This document shows, in pieces, positions 6,870-14,193 of a stretch of 14,193 nucleotides of DNA (its first letter is position 1; each line of letters begins with the position of its first letter). The position numbers and the translations under genes were made by a program. This DNA is from Holophagales bacterium UBA5066 (GTDB lineage Bacteria > Acidobacteriota > Thermoanaerobaculia > UBA5066). The DNA lies in assembly GCA_002414905.1 (NCBI GenBank), contig DIAY01000062.1, positions 1-14,193 on the forward strand. Direction: 5' to 3'. The notes below the pieces were generated by a model. It was not told the origin of the DNA and did no database searches. It worked only from the letters and a program-made list of their open reading frames with translations.

Positions 6870-8459
6870 ATGAAGAAACACCAGGGATTGCACGCTGTCT
6901 CCGTGGGAATCGCGATACTCGTCACCGCAGCCGCCCTGCCGGTGAACGCACAGAGGTTCTCGGACTGGTCGGCACCGGTCAATCTCGGCCCCGTCATCAA
7001 CACGGCCGCGAGCGAGACGTGCGCCGAGATCTCGAAGGACGGGCTGACCTTCTACTTCGCGCGGGGAGGCATCGAGATCTGGTTCACCCAGCGGGCGAGC
7101 CTCCACGCTCCGTGGGCGGCTCCGCAGAAGCTGCCCGAGACCATCAACGTCGCCGGCTCCAGCAACTTCTGCCCGGTCCTCTCGGCGGACCGGCACGCCC
7201 TTTACTTCGTCAGCAACCGTCCGGGCGGCTGCGGCGATGCCGACATGTACGTCTCCTACCGGCGGAAGATCCACGACAACCTCGGCTGGGAGACACCGGT
7301 CAACCTGGGCTGCCAGGTCAACAGTCCCCAGACGGACCTGAGGCCCTCGCTCTTCGAGGGGGACGACGGGACCGGATACCTCTACTTCAGCAGCACGCGA
7401 CCGGGCGGCCTTGGCGCCGCGGGTACGTCGGACATCTACTCGGCCACGATGCAGCTCGACGGCACGTTCTCTCCGCCGGTGCTCGTCGAAGGCCTGAACA
7501 CCACGGCCGACGACAGCCGTCCCGACGTCCGCGAACGCGACGGTCTGGAGGTCTTCTTCGACTCGAACCGGCCGGGAGGATCGGGCGCGACGGACCTGTG
7601 GACCTCGACGCGCGCGAGCCTCGACGACCCGTGGTCGAACCCGGTCAATCTGGGCCCTGTCGTGAACAGTTCCGTCAACGAGCTGCGCACGTCTCTCTCC
7701 TGGGACGGCACGACGCTCTACTTCCAGTCGCCCCGCGCCGGTGGCGCCGGCGCCGCGGACCTCTACGTCACGACGCGAACGAAACTGACGGGCTACGTCT
7801 TCCCTGCGTCCGCAAACGTCCTGGGGCTGAACGGGGCCGAGTTCAGGACGAGCATGAAGCTCCTGAACCTGAACCCGGAGGAGGTGACGATCTCGGCGGC
7901 GCTGATGACCCCGTCCGGTGCGGAAACCTCCAGGGACATCGTCCTCCCCGCGAGCTCGTACCGGACGTTCGACAACTTCCTGCACGAGGTCTTCGGGTAC
8001 TCGGGTGGCGCCGGCATCAGGCTGTCCGGCGACGCGGCGCGGCCCTTCGTCGCCGTGGCCGAGGTCTCCGCCGGGGCGTACTCCACGCAGCTCGCCTCGT
8101 TCGGCATCGACGACGCGGTGGCGAGGGCCGAGAGCGCCGCGACGTCCGTCGCGCCGGGCCTGAGGGTCACGTCCGGAACGCGAGCGAACTTCGGCTGCTC
8201 CAACCTCGACCCGGAGCCCGTGACCGTCCGGGTCGACTTCAGCGCAATGGCGAACGGCGCCAGGACGACCGCCGACGAGGAGCTGACCCTCGGGCCGTCG
8301 GGGTGGGTGCAGCGCGCCGTCTCCCTTCCGGGAGAGGAGATCTTCGCGTTCTTCTCGGTGACGTCGGGTGGCGGGCCGCTCGGCGTCTACTGCTGGGGCG
8401 TGAACGTGGACAACGTCTCCAACGACGCCGCCGTCATCTCGGCCGTGCGTGTGCCGTGA
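6870..8459 (+). CDS. Secreted PD40 (TolB-like WD40) beta-propeller protein
   Basis: The 529-residue product starts at ATG 6870, 7 nt after GAGGGG; ATG 6864 is almost touching that site. A signal peptide ends at PVNA|QRFSDWS. Five PD40 repeats fill about residues 25-310, with the pattern D-G-x-x-hydrophobic-Y/F-F-x-S-x-R-P-G-G followed by DIY/DLW (for example LYFVSNRPGG, VFFDSNRPGG, LYFQSPRAGG). They are interspersed with the repeated phrase PVNLGPVVN. From about residue 310 a different beta-rich domain begins (GYVFPASANVLGLNGAEFRT), perhaps two Ig-like halves, ending AVISAVRVP. The propeller is probably a protein or glycan binding platform outside the cytoplasm. No catalytic motif is visible. 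It converges on the ECF sigma gene with 30 nt between stops and no clear terminator. Confidence 0.85.
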   Translation: MKKHQGLHAVSVGIAILVTAAALPVNAQRFSDWSAPVNLGPVINTAASETCAEISKDGLTFYFARGGIEIWFTQRASLHAPWAAPQKLPETINVAGSSNFCPVLSADRHALYFVSNRPGGCGDADMYVSYRRKIHDNLGWETPVNLGCQVNSPQTDLRPSLFEGDDGTGYLYFSSTRPGGLGAAGTSDIYSATMQLDGTFSPPVLVEGLNTTADDSRPDVRERDGLEVFFDSNRPGGSGATDLWTSTRASLDDPWSNPVNLGPVVNSSVNELRTSLSWDGTTLYFQSPRAGGAGAADLYVTTRTKLTGYVFPASANVLGLNGAEFRTSMKLLNLNPEEVTISAALMTPSGAETSRDIVLPASSYRTFDNFLHEVFGYSGGAGIRLSGDAARPFVAVAEVSAGAYSTQLASFGIDDAVARAESAATSVAPGLRVTSGTRANFGCSNLDPEPVTVRVDFSAMANGARTTADEELTLGPSGWVQRAVSLPGEEIFAFFSVTSGGGPLGVYCWGVNVDNVSNDAAVISAVRVP

Positions 8460-8489
8460 GGCGGCCGGGATCGCCGGACTGCCTGGAGA

Positions 8490-9077
8490 TCAGGTCCTCA
8501 GCTCGCGGAAGAGCCAGGCCCTGGCGAGCCGCCACTCCCTCTTGACCGTCCGGGGAGACCGTCCGAGCACGTGGGCGGTCTCCTCGACCGTCAGTCCGCC
8601 GAAGAACCGCATCTCGACGATGCGCCCCTGTTCCGGGCTGCGGGCGGAAAGCCGCTCGAGCGCCTGGTCGAGTCCGACGAGGTCGACCTGGCTCGGTCCA
8701 CCGGCCGCGTCGGCCACGTCGTTGGCGGTCTCGATCTGCACGGTGCCGGCGCCGCCTCCGCCGCGCTTGAGTGCGTTCCGCGCGCGGGCGTGATCGACGA
8801 GGATCCGCCGCATGAGCCGGGCTGCGACCCCGAAAAAGTGCGCGCGGTTCTGCCACTGCGCCCGCCTCTGGTCGACGAGGTCGAGGTACAGCTCGTGGAT
8901 GAGGGCGGCGGGCTCCAGCGTGTGACCGGCGCGCTCGCGCAGCAGCTCGCGCCGCGCGAGGCGGTTCAGCTCCCGGTAGACGGCCGGAAGGAGCCGGTTG
9001 AGGGCCTCCGGATCGCCCGCGTTCCACGCGAGGAGCAGGCCCGTGATGTCCGGGGCGCCCGGGCCCGGGCTCGTCAC
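8490..9077 (-). CDS. ECF-type RNA polymerase sigma factor (TIGR02999-like)
   Basis: A 195-residue sigma-70 family factor. Region 2 covers LLLAWNAGDPEALNRLLPAV through LEPAALIHELYLDLVDQ and AHFFGVAARLMRRILVDHAR, hallmarks of the TIGR02999/Sigma70_ECF group. Region 4 has RIVEMRFFGGLTVEETAHVL followed by GRSPRTVKREWRLARAWL, a complete HTH for -35 recognition. The start is GTG 9077, whose GTGA overlaps the TGA stop of the upstream kinase gene. The pair is therefore probably coupled, and no separate Shine-Dalgarno of note is seen. In-frame extension upstream runs into kinase sequence and is not credible. No anti-sigma gene is adjacent. Kinase-linked ECF factors are known to be controlled by phosphorylation, so the kinase may act on this factor. 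Confidence 0.9.
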   Translation of the reverse strand: MTSPGPGAPDITGLLLAWNAGDPEALNRLLPAVYRELNRLARRELLRERAGHTLEPAALIHELYLDLVDQRRAQWQNRAHFFGVAARLMRRILVDHARARNALKRGGGGAGTVQIETANDVADAAGGPSQVDLVGLDQALERLSARSPEQGRIVEMRFFGGLTVEETAHVLGRSPRTVKREWRLARAWLFRELRT

Positions 9078-11725
9078 GGGGCCCCCAGTCTCTTCCGGAG
9101 GTCCCGCTGCCGGGGATCGTCCCGGAACGGCGACGTGTCGGCGCCGAAGCGACTGGCGTATGCGAGCCCGTTGGCTTTCTCCGCGAAGGCCCTCTCCGTG
9201 CACTCGAAGTGGGCGTCGGCCTCGCCGAGCGCCGCGTAGGCCGCGGCAAGGGCGAGGGGTGGCACGTAGCGGTGAGCGGGGCCGTCGAGGGCCTCCCTGA
9301 GGAGCTCGCGCGCCACCTCGGGACGTCCGGCCCGGGCGTAACCCTCCGCCAGGTAAGCGAGCGACGAGCCGCTGCGTTTGCCGAGGCGCGCGTTCGCCTC
9401 CAGCTCCCGCAGGCCTTCCTCGGCCCGTCCCGCCTGGAAGTACGCCTGTCCCAGGCGCAGGCGGGCCTGCGGGTAGTCCGGGTCGAGCTGCAGAGTGCGC
9501 GTGAGCTGGGCGATGGCGTCACCGGGCCGTCCCGCCATCGAGAGCGTCCAGCCGACATTGGTATTCACGACGAGCGAGAAGGGGTCGAGATCGCGCCCCA
9601 GCTCCACCTCGCGGAGGGCCTCGTCCATTCGACCGAGGGAGGCGAGCAGATTCGCATACCAGACGTGAGCGAGCGCGTAGCTGGGGTTCAGCTCGAGCGC
9701 GCGCCGGAAGTCCTTCTCGGAGGCGGCCCATTCCCAGTCGTAGTGGTGCACGTACCCGAGCGCCGCGTGGGCTTCGGCCAGATCGGGGTCGAGCTGCAGC
9801 GCCCGGATTGCGGCGTGCCGAGCCTTCGGGCGCCACTCGGCGGGCGAGGCGTTGCCGACCAGGACGGTCCCTAGCTGGTTGTAGCAACCGGCGAGAGCGG
9901 CGTGGGCCGGCGCGAACGTCGGATCGAGCGCGAGGGCATCCTCGAAGTCCGAGACGGCCTGCCGGAGCGACACCTCGGTCCGCCGGTTCCAGTGGTCACG
10001 GCCCTCGAGGTAGGCCGTGTAGACCTCGGGCTGCACGGCGCGGAGTGCCGTCAGGCTTCTCCTCGCGTCCTCCTCGATCGGGAGCCCGGCGGCGGTCGCG
10101 AGGCCGCGGACGATCTCTCCCTGCAGGACGAGCACGTCCCTCACGTCCCGGTCCCAGGTTTCGGCCCAGCGCTCGCGGCCCGTCCGCGTCTCCACGAGGC
10201 GGATGCTCGCGCGGAGGCGCTGGCCGCTATGGGACATGGTCCCGGCACCGACGAGGTCCGCGCCGAGGGCGGCACCGGCCTGCGCCGGCCGGGCCCCTCG
10301 ATGCCGGGCCACGGACGGAAAAGAGATGATGCGTGCGCTCCGGATGCGCCCGAGCTGGGCGATGAGCGCCCCCGTCGTGCCGTCAGCGAAGTAGCCTTGC
10401 GAGGCGTCCCCGGAGACGTTCTCGAAAGGGAGGATGGCGATAACCGGCACCCGGCCGGTCCGGCGGGCCGATCGCACCCACGTCGAGGCCGCACCGGCCG
10501 CGAGGAGAACGGCCGCAGCTGTCGCGGCTGCGACCGCTGCGCGCCTGCGGGCCGTGTGGCCGCCCGGCGCGGCGAGGAGACGCAGCGTGAGGCGCCGGAC
10601 ATGGCCATCCCGGAGCATCTCGAGGGCGGATCGCACGTCCGAGGCGCGCTGGTAGCGATCGGCGGGTGCTTTCTCGAGACAGCCGTCGACGATCATCCTC
10701 AGAGGAAGGGGCACCGTGGCCGGCAGCGGCGGTGCGGCGTCGTGAAGGATCGCCTGGCTCGTCGCGAAGGGTGTTTCGCCCTGGAAGGGAAGGCGACCCG
10801 CCGCCATCTGGTAGAGCAGGACGCCCAGCGCCCAGAGGTCGGAACGCGCGTCGACGTCGTGCCCGAGCAGGGCCTCGGGGGACATGTGGGAGAGCGTGCC
10901 GGCGAGGAGAACGTGTTCGACCGTGGAGTTGGAGACGGTCGCGGGCCCGCCGGGCAGGCGCCTCGCGAGGCCGAAGTCCAGGAGCTTGGCGCACCCGTCG
11001 GCCCCGACCACGACGTTGGCGGCCTTGAGGTCGCGGTGCACGATTCCACGCGAGTGGGCGTGCTCGAGCGCGGACACGACCTGGAGGGCGAAGCCGAGCA
11101 GCTCCGCGAGCGGCAGGCCGTCCGGCGGAACCAGGTCGCCGAGAGACGGGCCCTCCACGTACTCCATCACGATGAACGGGACGCCCCCGGCCTCGCTCAC
11201 GTCGTGGATCGTGCAGACATTCGGATGGTCGAGCGTGGATGCGTGCCGCGCCTCGCGGACCAGACGGGCCAGAGCCGTCACGTCCCCGTCCGGGCCGCGG
11301 AGGATCTTGATGGCGACGGCCCTTCCGAGCCGGACGTCCCGCGCGCGATAGACCTCGCTCATGCCTCCGGCGTCCACGAAGGAGACGATCTCGTACGGCC
11401 CGAGGCGGGCGCCGTCCGACAGGCGCGGTCCGTGGCCACCGGAAGCGGCGCCGCCCGGCGAGAGGGAGGCGGCGACCTCCGGGAAGGCGACGCCAGGCGC
11501 CTCGATGAAGCTGCCGGCCTCCGCGTCGTTCCGGAGCAGGGATTCGACCTCCCACCGCAGGTCCTCGTCCCCTGCGCATGCGTCGGACACGAAGCGTTCA
11601 CGGTCCGGGCCCTCGCGGTCGATGGCTTCGCAGAAGACGGCCTGCACGCGTGCCCAGCGCTCTGGGGTGTCGGGAGTACGTGGACACCCTCCCCCGGGCG
11701 GTCGTCCGAGATCGCGGCGTGACAT
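9074..11725 (-). CDS. Transmembrane Ser/Thr protein kinase with TolB-like and TPR domains
   Basis: An 883-residue protein. A short helical N-terminus (PERWARVQAVFCEAI, WEVESLL) precedes a Hanks-type kinase domain at about 110-370. That domain has a glycine loop VDAGGMSEVYRA, catalytic Lys140 (VAIKIL), HRDLKAAN at 230 and DFG at 250. An APE-like MSPEAL follows, with the usual Gly of the loop (GGMGEV) replaced by Ser. A hydrophobic segment (AAATAAAVLLAAGAAS, about 396-417) anchors it in the inner membrane. Next comes a TolB/FlgO-like region (AILPFENVSGD, YFADGTTGALIAQLGRIRSA), then about eight TPR repeats from residue 590 to the end (AEAHAALGYVHHYDWEWAAS, ALHVWYANLLASLG-type). ATG 11725 has no Shine-Dalgarno but a promoter lies just before it, suggesting a near-leaderless message. 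Its stop overlaps the ECF sigma start. It probably senses through the TPR part and controls the sigma factor. Confidence 0.9.
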   Translation of the reverse strand: MSRRDLGRPPGGGCPRTPDTPERWARVQAVFCEAIDREGPDRERFVSDACAGDEDLRWEVESLLRNDAEAGSFIEAPGVAFPEVAASLSPGGAASGGHGPRLSDGARLGPYEIVSFVDAGGMSEVYRARDVRLGRAVAIKILRGPDGDVTALARLVREARHASTLDHPNVCTIHDVSEAGGVPFIVMEYVEGPSLGDLVPPDGLPLAELLGFALQVVSALEHAHSRGIVHRDLKAANVVVGADGCAKLLDFGLARRLPGGPATVSNSTVEHVLLAGTLSHMSPEALLGHDVDARSDLWALGVLLYQMAAGRLPFQGETPFATSQAILHDAAPPLPATVPLPLRMIVDGCLEKAPADRYQRASDVRSALEMLRDGHVRRLTLRLLAAPGGHTARRRAAVAAATAAAVLLAAGAASTWVRSARRTGRVPVIAILPFENVSGDASQGYFADGTTGALIAQLGRIRSARIISFPSVARHRGARPAQAGAALGADLVGAGTMSHSGQRLRASIRLVETRTGRERWAETWDRDVRDVLVLQGEIVRGLATAAGLPIEEDARRSLTALRAVQPEVYTAYLEGRDHWNRRTEVSLRQAVSDFEDALALDPTFAPAHAALAGCYNQLGTVLVGNASPAEWRPKARHAAIRALQLDPDLAEAHAALGYVHHYDWEWAASEKDFRRALELNPSYALAHVWYANLLASLGRMDEALREVELGRDLDPFSLVVNTNVGWTLSMAGRPGDAIAQLTRTLQLDPDYPQARLRLGQAYFQAGRAEEGLRELEANARLGKRSGSSLAYLAEGYARAGRPEVARELLREALDGPAHRYVPPLALAAAYAALGEADAHFECTERAFAEKANGLAYASRFGADTSPFRDDPRQRDLRKRLGAP

Positions 11726-11736
11726 CGAGCATCGAC

Positions 11737-11765
11737 AGAATAGAAGGGGATCGGACCGGCCGCAA
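11737..11765 (-). promoter_or_regulatory. Housekeeping-type promoter for the kinase-sigma operon
   Basis: On the minus strand TTGCGG (11765-11760) and TATTCT (11742-11737) are separated by exactly 17 nt. Transcription would start near 11730, 5 nt before ATG 11725, matching the lack of a Shine-Dalgarno. Each hexamer has about two mismatches to the sigma-70 consensus. Confidence 0.45.
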
Positions 11766-11777
11766 GGAAACCGCCAG

Positions 11778-11800
11778 GGACGAAAATTCTGATTTCGTCC
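11778..11800. promoter_or_regulatory. Perfect 8-7-8 inverted repeat upstream of the kinase promoter
   Basis: GGACGAAA and TTTCGTCC flank a 7-nt spacer. The dyad is centred about 59 bp upstream of the predicted start at 11730, a position typical for an activator dimer. It might also be a bidirectional hairpin, but no gene ends nearby on the minus strand. A second, weaker dyad GGACC-N6-GGTCC lies at 11803-11818. Confidence 0.5.
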
Positions 11801-11840
11801 GAGGACCGCTGAAGGTCCGGACGGGAGCTCGGAAAGGCCC

Positions 11841-12042
11841 TGGGGCTTTACGGCGGCGGGCAAGCCCGTCCGCCCTTTCTCCGAACGCTTCCGGGAGACG
11901 GGACGGGACTTCGACGTCTCGCCCAATAGGGAAGCGCTTCGTGATGATGCTCAACCAGTACCCGAACTCCTCGTCGTCCTTCAACGTGCTCCTCGACTGT
12001 AGGCGCGCCCTCGAAGCGCGGCTCGGGAAGGAACCTTCGTGA
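11841..12042 (+). pseudogene. C-terminal remnant of a PD40/TolB-type protein
   Basis: The plus strand reads WGFTAAGKPVRPFSERFRET then GRDFDVSPN. One extra base (A 11928) then shifts the frame, after which it continues GKRFVMMLNQYPNSSSSFNV then LLDCRRALEARLGKEPS and TGA. DVSPxGKRF followed by a short strand and a helical end is the usual C-terminus of Ser/Thr kinases with PD40 propellers. No start or upstream propeller remains. It is a tail left after deletion of the main gene. Confidence 0.5.
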
Positions 12043-12673
12043 ACAGGACCGTTTCGCCCCAGGTGCGCAAACGGTTCGACCGCGAAGCGCGAGCGATCTC
12101 ATCGCTCCAGCATCCGCACATCTGTAGCCTGTACGACGTCGGCCGCGAGGGCGAAACCGACTACCTGGTCATGGAACTCCTCGAGGGAGAGTCGCTGGCG
12201 CAGCGGCTGGCGCGGGGTCCGGTGCCGATCTCGGAGGTCCTCACGCTCGGCTCGTAGGTCGCCGACGTGCTCGCGACGGCGCACGGCGCCGGCATCGCCC
12301 ATCGCGATCTCAAACCGGGGAACTCCTTCCTGGCCAGCCACGGCCCGAAGCTGCTCGACTTCGGCCTGGCCAGGCTCCACGCGGTCGAGCCCCCGATGAA
12401 CGCGTCCACGTTCACCGGCATGGCGACCGGCGAGGTCTCAGAGAGCCTGACGGGAGTGGGGCCATTCCCGGGACGATCCACTACATGGCCCCCGAGCAGC
12501 TCGAAGGGATTACCGCCGCCTCGTCGGACGCCGGTACGACCCCTGTCACGCCGGAGCCGCCTTCCCGACACCGGCGTCGCGAATGGATGGCCCGGGGCCT
12601 TGCCGCCGCGGCTCTCCCCCGACGGCCCTCGTCGACGCTCCCGCCGCCGTCCACTTCGTGCCGCGCCGAATAG
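12039..12673 (+). pseudogene. Degenerate Ser/Thr protein kinase gene
   Basis: From GTG 12039 the sequence reads RKRFDREARAISSLQHPHIC then SLYDVGREGETDYLVMELLE, a Hanks kinase missing its glycine loop and catalytic lysine. A TAG at 12255-12257 replaces the Gln expected before VADVLATAH. HRDLKPGN and KLLDFGLARLHAVEPP follow. A one-base loss in a G run (12458-12461) shifts the frame, so the APE region (PGTIHYMAPEQLEG) lies in the next frame. After EGITAASSD about 150 residues of kinase are absent and the frame jumps to SRHRRREWMARGLAAAAL, which looks like the linker before a membrane helix. At least four lesions are present. It is not closely related to the intact kinase in this window. Confidence 0.75.
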
Positions 12674-12825
12674 CGCAGCGGGGGGCGATGAAGCGGCCAG
12701 GCCCAAGAGTGTCTCGGAGGGCCTGCGCGGCCGATAAGCGGCTGCCTCGACGGACAGAAGCCAAAGCCGGATCTCCTGCTACACGGGGGAGATCATCAAG
12801 GAGCCAAGCCTCGTCGGCGGCCCGG
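12674..12825. other. Intergenic spacer after the RND gene
   Basis: One plus-strand frame reads SCYTGEIIKEPSLVGGPVS, possibly more decayed coding sequence, but no family is recognisable. The only structured element seen is the hairpin at 12770-12794. Confidence 0.3.
12770..12794 (-). terminator. Stem-loop downstream of the RND gene
   Basis: GATCTCC and GGAGATC form a perfect 7-bp stem with an 11-nt loop, starting about 32 nt past the RND stop. No U run follows, so intrinsic termination is uncertain. Confidence 0.3.
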
Positions 12826-14193
12826 TCAGCCGCCGGCCCCGCCCACCACGAACCTCCGGCGCATCCGGTCCGCAAGGCCCGTCAGCATCAGGTAGAGGCA
12901 CGGGACGACGAACAGGGTGAGAACCGTGGAGAGCGTCAGGCCGCCGATCACCGCGACCGCCATCGGGTTCATCAGCTCGCCTCCTTCGGCCGAGTTCAGG
13001 GCGAGCGGGAGCATGCCGACGACCGTCGTCAACACGGTCATGACGATCGGCCGGACACGGAGCGGGGCGGCGGCCAGGACGGCCTCCATCCTCGGGACAG
13101 CGCCGCCGTCACGGCGAATCTCGAAGTACTCCACGAGCAGGATCCCGTTGTTGACGACGACTCCGGCGAGGAGAATGACGCCGAGCATCACCGGCGCCGA
13201 CATCGGCAGCCCGGTCATTACCAGGGCCAGGACGACGCCGATGAGAGCGAGCGGGATCGCTCCCATGATCACGAGCGGGTTGACGAGCGACTCGTACTGG
13301 ACCGCCATGACCGCGAAGACGAGGAAGATCGCAAGGAGGACGACCGTGATGAGGACGCGGCGGTTCGCGTCGATCGCCTCCTGCTGGCCCCCGAACCGTA
13401 TCGTGTAGCCATCCGGGAGGTCGAGGTCGGCGAGCGCCTTTCGCGTGGCCTCCGTCGCCTCGCTGATCGACCAGACCTGCGAGAGCACCGAGGCTCCGAC
13501 GGTGACGAGCCGGTTCTGGTTCTCTCTCTGGATCGACTGCGCAGCCGCGCTTTCGCGGACGTCCGCCACGTCGCGCAAGCGCAGAGCGGCGCCGCTCTGC
13601 GGGAAGAGTGGGAGAGCCGCCATCTCGGCCGCGTCTCTCACCCTGGCCGGGTCGAACCGGACCCTCACGTCGAACTCCCGGTCCCCCTCGGTGAGACGGG
13701 TCGGCACCGAGCCACCGACGGCTGTCCGGACCGTCCGGCCGACCTCGCCGACGTCGAGGCCAAGGTCAGCTGCGCGGCGCCGATCGACGACGACGCGCAG
13801 CTCGGGTGCCGTCGCCTTGAGGCTCGTCTCGACGTTGGAGAGGCCCTTGAGCCGGGTCAGCCGCGCTTCGACCTCCTGGCCGAGACGCTGCAGCGTGGGG
13901 AGGTCGTCGCCGAAGACCTTCACCTCGAGGTCTTCGGTTCCGGTCGAGGTGCGCAGGCCGCGAATGCGAGGGGGGCGGACTCTCACGCGAGCGTCGGCCA
14001 GCTCGGGAAGGGCGGCGAGCTCGACCTCGGTGCGTTGTAACCACGCGGACGCCGTCATGCCGCGGCTGCGCCTCGGCTCGACCTCGACCTCCATGCTCGC
14101 AAAGCGCGGACGGACCCACATACCGCGCCCCCAGATACCGCCACCGGCCGCCGCGAAGACGTGGCGGACGGCAGGCAGGGCACGAACGACTTT
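12826..14193 (-). CDS. RND multidrug efflux transporter, C-terminal half (runs off window)
   Basis: The frame is open to the window edge, so the N-terminal half lies outside; 455 residues are visible. They begin in the second periplasmic loop (LPAVRHVFAAAGGGIWGRGM, then PPRIRGLRTS and LEVKVFGDDLPTLQRL). Porter and docking elements follow (APELRVVVDRRRAADLGLDV, ALPLFPQSGAALRLRDVADV). The last five membrane helices come next, including VLLAIFLVFAVMAVQYESLV, APVMLGVILLAGVVVNNGIL and MTVLTTVVGMLPLAL. It ends RFVVGGAGG. This is the AcrB/HAE family of inner-membrane proton-driven drug pumps that work with a periplasmic adaptor and an outer-membrane channel. Neither partner is in view. Two defective partial copies of the same sequence lie at 4184-4417 and 6123-6456. 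Confidence 0.9.
   Translation of the reverse strand, partial: KVVRALPAVRHVFAAAGGGIWGRGMWVRPRFASMEVEVEPRRSRGMTASAWLQRTEVELAALPELADARVRVRPPRIRGLRTSTGTEDLEVKVFGDDLPTLQRLGQEVEARLTRLKGLSNVETSLKATAPELRVVVDRRRAADLGLDVGEVGRTVRTAVGGSVPTRLTEGDREFDVRVRFDPARVRDAAEMAALPLFPQSGAALRLRDVADVRESAAAQSIQRENQNRLVTVGASVLSQVWSISEATEATRKALADLDLPDGYTIRFGGQQEAIDANRRVLITVVLLAIFLVFAVMAVQYESLVNPLVIMGAIPLALIGVVLALVMTGLPMSAPVMLGVILLAGVVVNNGILLVEYFEIRRDGGAVPRMEAVLAAAPLRVRPIVMTVLTTVVGMLPLALNSAEGGELMNPMAVAVIGGLTLSTVLTLFVVPCLYLMLTGLADRMRRRFVVGGAGG

Noticed and set aside
9902..11722. 606-aa plus-strand frame opposite the Ser/Thr kinase
   Set aside because: Low-complexity Arg/Gly/Asp composition, and exactly antisense to a gene with all kinase motifs and TPRs.
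12583..14040. 485-aa plus-strand frame opposite the RND gene
   Set aside because: It is rich in Asp, Arg and His without domains; the minus strand carries clear transporter helices.

Overview
The window is about 14.2 kb of very GC-rich bacterial DNA with GTG and CTG starts. It combines a sigma-54 two-component system, an ECF sigma factor overlapping a Ser/Thr kinase-TPR gene, secreted Kelch and PD40 proteins, and RND efflux sequences. This suite is typical of Acidobacteriota and relatives (Thermoanaerobaculia/Holophagae-like). That placement is an inference from gene content only.

Left part (1-4183): a 5' piece of a DUF1338/HglS-like gene reads leftward out of the window. Divergent to it are a membrane histidine kinase and an NtrC-type sigma-54 activator that overlap and are probably translationally coupled; the activator seems to start at CTG 1957. 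Immediately downstream are two dyads spaced 20 bp apart, a sigma-54 promoter with ideal -24/-12 geometry, and a short secreted protein of unknown function. These look like sensor, activator, enhancer, promoter and target in one compact unit. A weaker sigma-54-like site lies just before the kinase GTG and suggests autoregulation.

Middle part (4184-6671): this is a rearranged tract on the minus strand. Two RND efflux fragments, about 90-95% identical by eye to the RND gene at the right end, flank a Kelch-repeat secreted protein gene (frameshifted in a G6 run) and a truncated signal-peptide gene. Both RND fragments carry internal deletions that are multiples of three. A 24-nt piece of similar RND sequence sits alone at 427-450.

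Right-centre (6672-11830): a possible 34-aa small ORF, then a secreted PD40 beta-propeller protein on the plus strand. Convergent to it is a Ser/Thr kinase with TolB-like and TPR regions, whose stop overlaps the GTG start of an ECF sigma factor. A near-leaderless promoter and a perfect 8-7-8 inverted repeat precede the kinase.

Right part (11840-14193): remnants of one PD40-type C-terminus and of a second Ser/Thr kinase (stop codon, frameshift, internal deletion), followed by the C-terminal half of an AcrB-like RND transporter that runs out of the window. Several frameshifts fall in or beside short homopolymers, so some decay could be assembly error. The in-frame stop and the deletions argue that much of it is real.
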